From CAYZWU01 sp964482235 (GTDB taxonomy: Bacteria > Planctomycetota > B15-G4 > CAYZWU01), in the NCBI GenBank assembly GCA_964482235.1, contig CAYZWU010000087.1, positions 1 through 14,467 of the forward strand: a DNA stretch of 14,467 nucleotides, in the 5' to 3' direction. Positions 7,579-14,467 of the stretch are shown in pieces. Numbering within the stretch: the first letter of the stretch is position 1; every line of letters starts with the position of its first letter. The translations under genes and the position numbers were made by a program. The notes beneath the pieces were generated by a model. It saw nothing but the letters and a program-made list of their open reading frames with translations. It was not told the DNA's origin and ran no database searches.

Positions 7579-9033
7579 ATGGCGCAAAGCATCGTTCTGA
7601 CGTTTCTTTTGGCTTTGCTCCTGCTGCCGGCCGCTTCAGCAGCCGGCGAGGAGCCGGCAGCGATCGATCTGGCTTCGGACCGGGAGCTCTTCGTGGACGG
7701 TTATCTGATCGATAGCCTGGATGGAGTGCAGCACGTCCTTTCCGAGCCGCGCGACGAGGGGGCGGTGTTCCGATTCGACAAGCCGTGGGAAGGCCCGTTC
7801 TGCGGCTATGCCACCGTGATCGATCGGGGAGAGGATTTCCTGCTCTACTACCGCGGCCTGCCCCGCGCGGGCTCTGACGGCACGGCTATCGAAACGACCT
7901 GCGTGGCCCTGTCGTCCGACGGCATCACCTGGACCAGGCCCGAGCTCGGTCTCTTCGAGGTGGCCGGAACGAGGAAGAACAACGTCGTCCTGGCCCACGC
8001 CGCCCCGGTGACACACAACTTCAGCCCCTTTCTCGACACCCGAACCGGCGTCGAGCCGGAGCATCGCTTCAAGGCGCTGGGCGGGACGAAGAAATCGGGC
8101 CTCATGGCCTACTCGTCGCCCGACGGCTTTCGTTGGACGAAGATTCAGGACGAGCCGGTCTTCACCAAGGGGATCTTCGATTCGCAGAACGTGGCCTTCT
8201 GGTCGGAACACGAGCAGTGCTACCTCTGCTACTTCCGCACCTGGTCCGGGAAGGGGTACACCGGCTTCCGGACAATGAGCCGGACCACGTCGAAAGACTT
8301 TCTCGCCTGGACGGAGCCCGAGGCCATGAGCTTCGGCGATCGATCCATGGAACATCTCTACACCAACCAGACGCACCCCTATTTCCGCGCGCCGCAGATC
8401 TACGTGGCCATTGCCGCCCGGTTCATGCCGGGCCGGCAGGTGGTCTCCGAGATGGACGCCTTGAAGCTGGGCGTCAACCCGGGCTACTTTCGCGACTGCT
8501 CCGATGCGGTCTTCATGACGTCGCGCGGCGGATCCACCTATGACAGGACCTTCATGAGCAGCTTCATCCGCCCCGGCGTGGGGCTCGAGAACTGGGTTTC
8601 CCGCTCCAACTACCCGGCTCTCAACGTTGTCCGGACCGGTCCGGCAGAGATGTCGGTTTACGTGAATGCGAACTATGCTCAACCCACGGCCGAGCTCAGG
8701 CGCTACTCGCTGCGCCTCGACGGCTTCGCCTCGATCAGGGCTCCCTTCGAGGGCGGCGAGATGACGACCAGGCCGTTCCTGTTCCGGGGCGACAGGCTTC
8801 TCGTCAACTTTGCCACCTCCGCCGCCGGCGGCATCCGCGTGGAGGTCCAGGACAGCGACGGCCGTCCGCTGCCCGGCTTCTCGCTGAAGGAGGCCGTGGA
8901 GCAGATCGGCAACGAGATCGAGCGGACCGTGGCCTGGAAGAGAGGTCCGGATCTCGGATCGCTCGAGGGAAAGGCGGTGCGTCTTCGTTTCGTCATGAAG
9001 GATGCATCACTCTACGCGATCCGCTTCGAGTGA
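7579..9033 (+). CDS. Secreted GH32/GH43-like five-bladed propeller family protein
   Basis: 484 residues from the ATG at 7579, chosen over an upstream in-frame start at 7429 because GAGGGG lies five bases before it and a signal peptide begins at once (MAQSIVLTFLLALLLLP, cleavage near ASAA|GEE). The mature protein starts with DRELFVDGYLID, then shows propeller motifs: PWEGPFCGY (69-77), YYRGLP (90-95), SSDGITW (112-118), FDSQNVAFW (200-208), MEHLYTNQTHPYFRAP (257-272), DCSDAVFMTSRGG (306-318) and ENWVSRSNYPAL (337-348). I associate this pattern with a conserved secreted family frequent in Planctomycetota, usually left hypothetical or called glycosyl hydrolase family 32-like. Acidic residues in several blades fit a glycoside hydrolase centre, but no activity can be assigned. 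The last 90 residues resemble a C-terminal beta-sandwich. It is the first gene of the plus-strand cluster. Confidence 0.88.
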   Translation: MAQSIVLTFLLALLLLPAASAAGEEPAAIDLASDRELFVDGYLIDSLDGVQHVLSEPRDEGAVFRFDKPWEGPFCGYATVIDRGEDFLLYYRGLPRAGSDGTAIETTCVALSSDGITWTRPELGLFEVAGTRKNNVVLAHAAPVTHNFSPFLDTRTGVEPEHRFKALGGTKKSGLMAYSSPDGFRWTKIQDEPVFTKGIFDSQNVAFWSEHEQCYLCYFRTWSGKGYTGFRTMSRTTSKDFLAWTEPEAMSFGDRSMEHLYTNQTHPYFRAPQIYVAIAARFMPGRQVVSEMDALKLGVNPGYFRDCSDAVFMTSRGGSTYDRTFMSSFIRPGVGLENWVSRSNYPALNVVRTGPAEMSVYVNANYAQPTAELRRYSLRLDGFASIRAPFEGGEMTTRPFLFRGDRLLVNFATSAAGGIRVEVQDSDGRPLPGFSLKEAVEQIGNEIERTVAWKRGPDLGSLEGKAVRLRFVMKDASLYAIRFE

Positions 9034-9228
9034 AATTATGCCTGCACGATCGCCGCTTCATTCAGGCGCCTTTGTTCGACGTCTCTGCGCTTCTACCAGG
9101 TGCTTTCTCCCGAGGTCTCTGCACGGAAAATCTTAGGGATTCCAATAACAGCCGTTGATCAATACAATGGAGTTGTTGAACACAATGGAGAGATGTCTCC
9201 TTTTCGAATCATTCGGGAGGGTATCACG

Positions 9229-9672
9229 ATGGAAAAGATGTTCCAGATGATGGAAGAGATGATGGAGAAGATGGGCGGCGAGGAGCGCGTCAACATGATG
9301 ACCAGGTGCATGGAGATCTGCCTGGGGAAGATGTCCGACGAGGAGAAGGGCGATTTCGCCAAGCGGGCGTTTTTTTCGGAAAAGGGCGATGGCGAGTCGT
9401 CGGACCAGATGCAGAAGATGATGATCTCCATGATGAACATGGTCAGCATGTCCCTCATGAAAGACATCATGAGCGGCGGCGGAGGAGGCCAGGGGCATGG
9501 GCACGGCCCGAAGATGGGCAAGGGAAAGGGGATGATGATGGGCCGGAATCCGATGAAGATGATGCAGAGGATGATGGGGCAGGCCTTCAACGAGAAGAAC
9601 GAGAAGGAGGAACAGAAGAAGGAGAAGGAGAAGGCGGACGATACGGCTCAGGGACACCCGGGAAGCGGCTGA
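9229..9672 (+). CDS. Methionine-rich small protein of unknown family
   Basis: 147 residues from the ATG at 9229, with GGGAGG eight bases upstream. In-frame earlier starts at 9100 (GTG) and 9193 lack such a site. There are 29 Met (about 20%). Residues 1-45 are Met/Glu/Lys with MEEMMEKM and a CMEIC (Cys27, Cys31) pair followed by SDEE. Residues 61-81 are a Met-rich, probably amphipathic or hydrophobic helix (QKMMISMMNMVSMSLM). Residues 83-94 are Gly5 plus GHGHG. Residues 95-116 are Met/Lys/Arg-rich, and 121-137 a charged Glu/Lys stretch. There is no signal peptide. Met, Cys and His clusters are typical of Cu(I)-binding proteins, but that is inference and no named copper family is recognised. 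The next ORF starts 24 bp downstream and shares a small Cys motif. Codon use in the tail is almost pure purine. Confidence 0.7.
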   Translation: MEKMFQMMEEMMEKMGGEERVNMMTRCMEICLGKMSDEEKGDFAKRAFFSEKGDGESSDQMQKMMISMMNMVSMSLMKDIMSGGGGGQGHGHGPKMGKGKGMMMGRNPMKMMQRMMGQAFNEKNEKEEQKKEKEKADDTAQGHPGSG

Positions 9673-9696
9673 ACCTGAATCGAGGAGCCCCGCATA

Positions 9697-9912
9697 ATGG
9701 AGTGGGGTCTCAGGAAGGTCCTTCCTGCAACATCGCCGGAAAAGCGCGCCGGGTTCGCCCGGCATATCATCCCTGTCATCGTGGAACTCTGCGCCCCGTC
9801 ACTCTCTGACGAGCAGTTCGACGAGATCCTGACGGGGCTCGGGGAAGTCTATCGCTCGGCAAGCTCCGGAGCCGGTGAGGAAAGCCCGCCGGAGAGCGAC
9901 GGAGGCGGCTGA
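9697..9912 (+). CDS. 71-residue hypothetical protein, partner of the Met-rich gene
   Basis: The ATG at 9697 has GAGGAG nine bases upstream and lies 24 bp after the Met-rich gene stop, so the two are probably co-transcribed. Residues 12-54 can form two or three helices (PEKRAGFARHIIPVIVELC, then SDEQFDEILTGLGEVY). The tail, 55-71, is Ser/Glu/Gly-rich and likely disordered. It shares the pattern Cys-x3-hydrophobic-SDE with the Met-rich protein (CAPSLSDE against CLGKMSDE). There is no signal peptide or recognised domain. It is followed 15 bp later by a strong palindrome. The ORF is short, so support comes from the ribosome binding site, spacing and the shared motif. Confidence 0.55.
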   Translation: MEWGLRKVLPATSPEKRAGFARHIIPVIVELCAPSLSDEQFDEILTGLGEVYRSASSGAGEESPPESDGGG

Positions 9913-9927
9913 AGTTCCAAGACATGA

Positions 9928-9944
9928 GGGAGCGGTCCGCTCCC
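9928..9944 (+). terminator. Palindrome GGGAGCGG-T-CCGCTCCC, end of the small-gene pair
   Basis: Perfect 8-base arms around one base fold as a 6-bp GC stem with a GGTCC loop. It begins 15 bp after the stop at 9912. No U-tract follows (CCCAGTCCG), so it may be a Rho-assisted terminator, an RNA-stability hairpin or an operator for the next gene. Confidence 0.45.
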
Positions 9945-9996
9945 CCCAGTCCGTGCGGTAGTGGTTTCGTCTCAGAGCTCCTTCAGGAAACAGAAA

Positions 9997-11121
9997 TTGC
10001 GTTCAAACAGAAAAATCCCATTCGTTCGATTCGTACCACCGACAGCGATACTCATCGCCGCGCTGTTCATGACGCAGGCCGCCTGCGTTCAGCCTCCGGA
10101 TCAGGGCGAGACATCCCGGAAGATACGCGATTCTCTCGCGGAAATGATCAGCGACAACGAAGCGCCCGGCATGATCGCCGCGATCAGCTCGTCCAAGGGG
10201 ATCGTGGCTATCGGTTCGGCGGGAGTTCGGAAGGCAGGTTCGGATGCGGCGTTGACGGACGACGATCTCGTGCACATCGGCTCGTGCACGAAAGCAATGA
10301 CCTGTGCCCTGCTGGCCATATTGGTGGCCGACGGGACGCTCGATTGGAACACCACTCTGATCGAAGCTCTCCCGGAGGTCGAACCAGTCATTCATTCCGA
10401 TTACCATCAGGTCACGCTTTGGCAATTGGTCACCCATCGGGCGGGAATACGGGCGAACGCACAGGACTGGTGGGTGCACCAGGATTTGGAGCTCAAAGAC
10501 CGCCGCTTGGCGATCTTGAAAGAAAACCTCGATGAGGCGCCCGCCGTCGAGGTGGGCGAATATCATTACTCCAATCTCGGATACATGGTGGCCGGTTGCA
10601 TGGCCGAAAAGCTGACCGGCTCCACGTGGGAATCATTATTGAATAAACACCTCTTCGAGCCGCTCGGCATGACGTCTGCCGGGTTCGGGCCGCCAGGTGA
10701 GAACAACGGTATCGACCAACCTTGGGGCCATATCAGAGCGAATGGCCAGTGGCAGCCAAAGCGGTTCGACAATGCCGAGGCGCTCGGGCCGGCCGGCCGC
10801 GTTCACTGCACACTAGAGGATTGGGCGAAATTTCTGGCGCTGCAAATGCTTCGCGGCGAGAAACCCGTACTGGATCGGGAGAAGTTGGACAGGCTGATCG
10901 AACCTGTGGGCAACTACGCCGGTGGATGGGGCGTGACGCAACGCCCGTGGGCCAGGGGTCTGGCACTCACCCACAGCGGAAGCAACACGATGTGGTACGC
11001 CACCGTCTGGGTGGCGCCCGAAATCGACCGAGCGTTCATCGTGGCAACAAATTTTTGCGACGACAATTCCCACGCGCTCTGCGACAGAATGATCGGCAAA
11101 CTGATTACAATTGACCGGTAG
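9997..11121 (+). CDS. Serine hydrolase of the beta-lactamase / penicillin-binding-protein family, probable lipoprotein
   Basis: 374 residues from a TTG at 9997 with AGGA eight bases upstream. A GTG at 9961 (386 residues) is the alternative but has no ribosome binding site. The N terminus (RSNRK, hydrophobic PPTAILIAALFM, then TQAAC) is a signal with a weak lipobox at Cys30. In this numbering the active-site motifs of the class C/Pfam beta-lactamase family are SCTK (S96-K99; Ser nucleophile, Lys base), YSN (191-193) and HSGS (326-329, replacing KTG). The HSG third motif is usual in esterase or peptidase relatives rather than true beta-lactamases. Likely role: hydrolysis of an ester or D-amino-acid peptide in the periplasm. 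Antibiotic resistance is not supported. Third-position bases are visibly more AT-rich than in neighbouring genes, hinting at separate origin. Hairpins flank it on both sides. Confidence 0.88.
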   Translation: MRSNRKIPFVRFVPPTAILIAALFMTQAACVQPPDQGETSRKIRDSLAEMISDNEAPGMIAAISSSKGIVAIGSAGVRKAGSDAALTDDDLVHIGSCTKAMTCALLAILVADGTLDWNTTLIEALPEVEPVIHSDYHQVTLWQLVTHRAGIRANAQDWWVHQDLELKDRRLAILKENLDEAPAVEVGEYHYSNLGYMVAGCMAEKLTGSTWESLLNKHLFEPLGMTSAGFGPPGENNGIDQPWGHIRANGQWQPKRFDNAEALGPAGRVHCTLEDWAKFLALQMLRGEKPVLDREKLDRLIEPVGNYAGGWGVTQRPWARGLALTHSGSNTMWYATVWVAPEIDRAFIVATNFCDDNSHALCDRMIGKLITIDR

Positions 11122-11123
11122 GA

Positions 11124-11173
11124 GACGGGTCGGCAGAGTCTGTGAGACAGACCACGGTTGCCAAGAACCCGTC
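11124..11173. repeat. Nested hairpin downstream of the serine hydrolase gene
   Basis: Outer arms GACGGGT (11124-11130) and ACCCGTC (11167-11173), a middle pair GGCA (11132-11135) and TGCC (11159-11162), and an inner perfect stem GTCTGT-GAG-ACAGAC (11138-11152) can fold as one extended structure. It starts right after the stop at 11121. No U-tract follows. It may protect or end the transcript. Confidence 0.45.
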
Positions 11174-11243
11174 GGTCCATGCAAAATGCGCACTTGGCAT
11201 TCGTTATTTCAAGAACTTTTCAGCCTGGGCGCCTAACTTAAAA

Positions 11244-11280
11244 ACCGTGACTTCGTCAAGGTGGGATTTGTTTTTCTTGT
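11244..11280 (+). terminator. Possible intrinsic terminator after the serine hydrolase gene
   Basis: ACC-g-TGAC-TTC-GTCA-a-GGT (11244-11262) is a stem with one mismatch. GGGATTTGTTTTTCTTG follows, a convincing T-rich run, and an A-run precedes the stem. The stem is short and lies about 120 bp after the stop, which lowers confidence. Confidence 0.35.
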
Positions 11281-11428
11281 CCGCCGCACGCCTGATCTGA
11301 GTGATCGGTTTTCGGCGGGTCCCGCAAAAGGGTCCCGGTCGGCAAGATCAAGTGCGCGCCGTCCTGCGCGATTCGAGGACTCCATTCATCGTCTGGATGC
11401 CATCTCGGACAGAGCCGGAATCGCTTGG

Positions 11429-11461
11429 TTACTTTTTTTCCGAAGTTTCGTTAGATATTAT
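11429..11461 (+). promoter_or_regulatory. Candidate promoter for the regulatory-domain protein
   Basis: The local AT-rich stretch holds TTACTT (11429-11434), a T7 run, and TTAGATATTAT (11451-11461). TTACTT and TAGATA (11452-11457) are 17 bp apart, and TATTAT (11456-11461) is an alternative -10. The leader to the ATG at 11510 would be about 45 nt. Matches are imperfect. Confidence 0.3.
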
Positions 11462-11509
11462 GGAAGCCGAAAGATCAGGCACCCGGATCACGACTACGGA
11501 ACTCGATAA

Positions 11510-14404
11510 ATGTCCAGAGCCATACCAATCGCGGCGACATTTGCCTGCCTGCTTCTCATTGCAGCGACGGCTTTCCTCCTCTTCGAATCGGAAGAGGACA
11601 AGGAAAGGGAGAGGGGGACGGGAAGAACGGATAGCCGGGAAGGGGTTGCGGACGCTCAGCCTGACAGGATGACCCGCTCCGACTCGCCGGCGAAAGAGCG
11701 CGTCGCCGCTCAGATTCAACCTGATCCCGCCGCCGAGGGAGAAAGGCCGGCCTCGTTTCTGAAAGCCCTCGGCATCGTGAAGGGCCGGGTGGTGGAGGAG
11801 GACGGGACGCCCGTCCCGGGATTCAAGGTCGAGGCCTACGGTGCCAATGCCATCGATCTCGTTGCGAGCCTGGGCACCATCATGGAGGACGAGCGGACCG
11901 AGCTGAAGCTCCTGAAGGGAGAGACGCAGACAGCGGAAGACGGCACATTCCGACTCGTCGGCCTGGAATCGTGGACGATCCATCTTCTCGGATTCGGGCT
12001 CGGAGGGCCGAGACCGACGGTCCGCCTTCTCGATGCGGCGCCGGGCCCGGGCGAGATCGTCGATCTCGGCGATATCGTGCTGGCTCCCTACGGCGTGATC
12101 ACCGGCATCGTGCTGGAGAAGGGGAGCGAGAAGCCGGTGTCCGGCGTGCGGATCCGCGCCGCGGATGTGCCGCAGGCCGTCTTTCTCACCGGGTTGCAGG
12201 ATTTCCGGACCGGCAGCTCGTTCCTCGTCCGGTGGGGGCAGGATTTCCGCGTGCTCGATCCTCCCTCCGTGCTCCTGAGCTTTCTCGGCCTGCTCCCCTT
12301 TCCCACCACGCAGACGGCAGCAGACGGCACCTTCCGCCTGGAGGGCGTTCCCCTGGGCACCCATACCGTGCTGGCCGACCGGCGCGGATTCGTCACCGCC
12401 TGGGAGTGGCCCGTTGCCGTGACCCGCGAGGAGGAGAAGGACGTGGGCACGATCTTCATGGATCGAGGGGTCTCGTGCGAGGGCCGCGTCGTGGACGTCA
12501 ACGGCGAGGCGGTCCCGGACGCGGAGGTGCGGCTGGGGACGATGTACGGCGTGGCCGAGCTGATCGTGCTGCAGCCTTCGGTCTTCAGCCGATCAGAGGG
12601 GAAGTTTGCCGCCAGGGGGTTGCCGCCAAAGGCGGGGTACGCCGTGGTTCGCCGTCTCGAGGCAGACCCGTGGACGATCTTCGGTCCCTTCGATCCGGAA
12701 TTGGAGCCGCCGACGATCGTTCTCCCGCCGACCTACGATCTGCGAGTCACGGTCAGCGACAGCGAGGGGACCAGGCTGGATGGAGCCGGCCTGAAGATCC
12801 GTCCCGTCTCCGGTGATTTCGATCTCTTCGCGTTCAATCCGCCCGTCGAGCCGACGGCGAGGATGAAGAGGCCCGAACCGGGTGTGATCGATATCATCGA
12901 GCTGCCGCCGGGGAAATACGGGCTGGTCGTCCGTGCCAGCGGTTACGGGGTGGTTCACGAGGAGGTCGAGCTCGAGGGCGGCCCTCTTTTGAAGGAATTG
13001 ATCCTCGAGCCCGCCGAACCGGCCCGCGTCCGCGTTCTGTCGCAGAGAACGAAGCAGGCGGTGGAATGGGCAGAGGTCGTCGTGTCTCCGACCGAAGATC
13101 TCTGGTTCAATCCGAGGAGGCTAAGCAGCGCCCGCACCGACGCGACGGGGCTTGCGACCATTCACAGCCTGGCGGCAGGGAGCTACAGGGTGACGGCCTC
13201 GCACCCTCTCTACGCATTTGCGGCGGAGGAGATGACCATCCCCGGAGAAGAGACCATGGTTCTTCTCGAGGATGGAGGCGCCATCGAGGGGCAGGTGCAC
13301 CGGGGCGGCAGCCCGCACGAGGCGCCTTTCCTGATCGGGGCTTTTCCGGTGAGCGTGGATCACCTGGCGGAAATCACGCCGCGGATGACGGTGACCGACC
13401 TCGACGGAGTCTTCAGCCTGACCCACCTGAGCCCCGGAACGTGGAAGGTGAGCGTTCTCAAGCGCGTCCTCGACAAGGACCTTCTGAACCTCGACAAGAT
13501 GAAGTACAAGGGCCCCCTGGTGAGCTGCGAGACTGAAGTCCAGTCCGGCGAGACGACCCGGCTAGAGATCGATCTCAGCCGGCAGACCAGCGGCCCGCGC
13601 GGTCATGTCACCGGCGCGGTGACCCTCAACGGAAGGCCTGCCGTGGGCGCCGTGCTTCATATCTTCGCCAAGCAGCGATACTCCGCCTTCGTGGGAGAGA
13701 CGGGGCTTTTCGACATGGGCGAGGTCCCCGAGGGGGAGCACCTGCTGCGCATCGTCAGCCTGCCGGGGCCGACGGGGCAGTACGACCTGTCGATCGGGCG
13801 CCGCGTCAAGGTGCAGAAGGAGATCCCGGCAGAGGTCTACTTCGAGATCCTGACCGGGCAGATCGAGGGGAAGGTCGTGCGCGAAACGGACGGATCCTCG
13901 GTGCGCGGCGTCCGCGTGACGGCCGAGCTGGAAAACGAAGACGAGGAGTACAAGGTCCGGCTCAGCACGGCCACGGGGCTCGACGGCACCTTCCGCTTCG
14001 ACGGCGTTCCGGTGGGGATCTTCAAGCTCGATGCCACGAGCCACGAGAATCCAAGCAGGCCGGTGAGCGGCGTGGAGGTCACCTACGGAGGCGTGGCCGG
14101 ACCGGTGGAGCTCGTCCTCGTGTCGCCCGCCATCGTCACGGGCAGGATCGTTCTACCCGAAGGCTGCGATTCCCCGCGCTGGCTCGGCATGATGGTCAAG
14201 GGAAAGGAGCAGACGTCCGGGACGGACAAGTGGGTCTGGGTCTCTCGCGATGAGCTGACGTTCGAGACGCGAGAGCTGATTCCGGGAACGTACAGCGCCA
14301 GGGTTCACGGTGATTTCGGCGAAGGCGTCGGTTTCAAGCCCGTCGAGATCCAGGTGCAGGAGAGGGGAGTGACGGACCTGCTTATCAAGCTGGAGATGGA
14401 GTGA
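11510..14404 (+). CDS. Membrane-anchored protein of nine carboxypeptidase-regulatory-like beta-sandwich modules
   Basis: 964 residues. The ATG at 11510 has only a weak GGAA eight bases upstream, but the protein starts well: residues 4-25 are one hydrophobic segment (uncleaved anchor or signal), followed by a charged, Pro-rich linker (26-85). Nine repeats then begin with a (hydrophobic)xG(R/K/I)V-type strand: near residues 90, 197, 323, 411, 506, 592, 700, 785 and 877, spaced 85-126. Intact copies show the family signature GRVVxxxGxPVPGxxV ... DGTFRLxGVPxGxHTV (for example 91-107 with 144-151, and 272-289), typical of the CarboxypepD_reg / Cna-B-like fold. There is no peptidase, kinase or TonB domain. 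Such proteins act as surface scaffolds or carbohydrate-facing stalks; the exact role is unknown. Repeats have diverged, with the fourth and fifth lacking the Gly. It is complete, ending TGA at 14404. Confidence 0.9.
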   Translation: MSRAIPIAATFACLLLIAATAFLLFESEEDKERERGTGRTDSREGVADAQPDRMTRSDSPAKERVAAQIQPDPAAEGERPASFLKALGIVKGRVVEEDGTPVPGFKVEAYGANAIDLVASLGTIMEDERTELKLLKGETQTAEDGTFRLVGLESWTIHLLGFGLGGPRPTVRLLDAAPGPGEIVDLGDIVLAPYGVITGIVLEKGSEKPVSGVRIRAADVPQAVFLTGLQDFRTGSSFLVRWGQDFRVLDPPSVLLSFLGLLPFPTTQTAADGTFRLEGVPLGTHTVLADRRGFVTAWEWPVAVTREEEKDVGTIFMDRGVSCEGRVVDVNGEAVPDAEVRLGTMYGVAELIVLQPSVFSRSEGKFAARGLPPKAGYAVVRRLEADPWTIFGPFDPELEPPTIVLPPTYDLRVTVSDSEGTRLDGAGLKIRPVSGDFDLFAFNPPVEPTARMKRPEPGVIDIIELPPGKYGLVVRASGYGVVHEEVELEGGPLLKELILEPAEPARVRVLSQRTKQAVEWAEVVVSPTEDLWFNPRRLSSARTDATGLATIHSLAAGSYRVTASHPLYAFAAEEMTIPGEETMVLLEDGGAIEGQVHRGGSPHEAPFLIGAFPVSVDHLAEITPRMTVTDLDGVFSLTHLSPGTWKVSVLKRVLDKDLLNLDKMKYKGPLVSCETEVQSGETTRLEIDLSRQTSGPRGHVTGAVTLNGRPAVGAVLHIFAKQRYSAFVGETGLFDMGEVPEGEHLLRIVSLPGPTGQYDLSIGRRVKVQKEIPAEVYFEILTGQIEGKVVRETDGSSVRGVRVTAELENEDEEYKVRLSTATGLDGTFRFDGVPVGIFKLDATSHENPSRPVSGVEVTYGGVAGPVELVLVSPAIVTGRIVLPEGCDSPRWLGMMVKGKEQTSGTDKWVWVSRDELTFETRELIPGTYSARVHGDFGEGVGFKPVEIQVQERGVTDLLIKLEME

Positions 14405-14423
14405 GTTTGCACGTCATGGACAA

Positions 14424-14442
14424 CTGCCCTGCACCCTGGCAG
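14424..14442 (+). terminator. Weak stem CTGCC-N9-GGCAG after the last gene
   Basis: A 5-bp perfect stem lies 20 bp past the stop at 14404, followed by GCTATTCAAAAAGTCATT, which is AT-rich but not a U-tract. The window ends 25 bp later, so this could equally be the edge of a repeat element. Confidence 0.25.
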
Positions 14443-14467
14443 GCTATTCAAAAAGTCATTCTAGCAT

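Larger units (their letters stand above)
11122..11509. other. 388-bp intergenic region, AT-richer than its surroundings
   Basis: No credible gene is seen here. It contains a compound hairpin (11124-11173), a stem followed by a T-rich run (11244-11280), a palindrome GCGGGTCCCGC (11315-11325) followed by a repeated GGGTCCCG (11330-11337), and an AT-rich promoter-like stretch just before the next gene. Confidence 0.6.

Noticed and set aside
7636..8682. 348-residue minus-strand ORF opposite the GH32-like gene
   Set aside because: An antisense shadow with no start signal or domain.
9133..9765. 210-residue minus-strand His/Leu-rich ORF, tempting as a metal-binding protein
   Set aside because: The His and Leu runs are the complement of the ATG/AAG-rich Met-protein codons. 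It has no ribosome binding site and also covers the start of the 71-residue ORF.
9924..10535. 203-residue plus-strand ORF overlapping the serine hydrolase start
   Set aside because: It is out of frame with a gene carrying complete SxxK, YxN and HxG motifs, and has no domain of its own.
9997..11121. Calling the serine hydrolase an antibiotic-resistance beta-lactamase
   Set aside because: The third motif is HSG rather than KTG and the family is dominated by esterases and peptidases. The sequence does not support a resistance claim.
11429..12364. 311-residue minus-strand ORF across the start of the regulatory-domain gene
   Set aside because: Low-complexity antisense frame; no motif or start signal.
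14441..14467. Possible insertion sequence or MITE end at the right edge
   Set aside because: The AT-rich string resembles repeat ends seen in other genomes, but only about 25 bases are visible, with no terminal inverted repeat partner in the window.

Overview
The window is GC-rich (well above 60% by eye, with a visibly lower-GC patch at about 9,950-11,500). It encodes mostly exported proteins. Six of the eight genes I support start with a signal peptide, a lipoprotein-like signal or a membrane anchor; the two exceptions are small adjacent ORFs. The protein types (an 858-residue PhoD-like phosphatase, a five-Asp-box sialidase, non-catalytic BNR propellers, a GH32-like propeller of a type I associate with Planctomycetota, and a long carboxypeptidase-regulatory-domain protein) suggest a heterotrophic bacterium of the Planctomycetota or a similar glycan-degrading phylum such as Acidobacteriota or Hydrogenedentota. 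That assignment rests on remembered family resemblance, not a database search, and there is no marker gene in the window.

Layout. Minus strand, 1-7213: a BNR propeller protein (7213-5345), then a hairpin that probably terminates it (5246-5300), a candidate promoter with a palindrome (5189-5229), the PhoD-like phosphatase (5105-2529) and, 40 bp further, a GH33-type sialidase that runs off the left edge (2488 to <1). Phosphatase and sialidase look like one operon. Their starts are preceded by the same GAGGAAC Shine-Dalgarno sequence.

The 365-bp divergent intergenic region 7214-7578 holds four short perfect inverted repeats, one overlapping a consensus -35 hexamer. Plus strand, 7579-14404: a GH32-like secreted propeller protein, a 147-residue protein with 20% methionine, a 71-residue ORF, a serine beta-lactamase-family hydrolase bracketed by hairpins, a 388-bp intergenic region with a possible terminator and promoter, and a 964-residue membrane-anchored protein made of nine carboxypeptidase-regulatory-like beta-sandwich modules.

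How they may work together: the sialidase, phosphatase and propeller proteins are consistent with outer-surface or periplasmic processing of complex glycans (removing nonulosonic acids and phosphate). No sialic acid transport or catabolism genes are visible here. The Met-rich protein plus the following 71-residue ORF is the part I could not place in any known family and is the best candidate for something undescribed. No CRISPR array, tRNA, rRNA or insertion sequence was seen.
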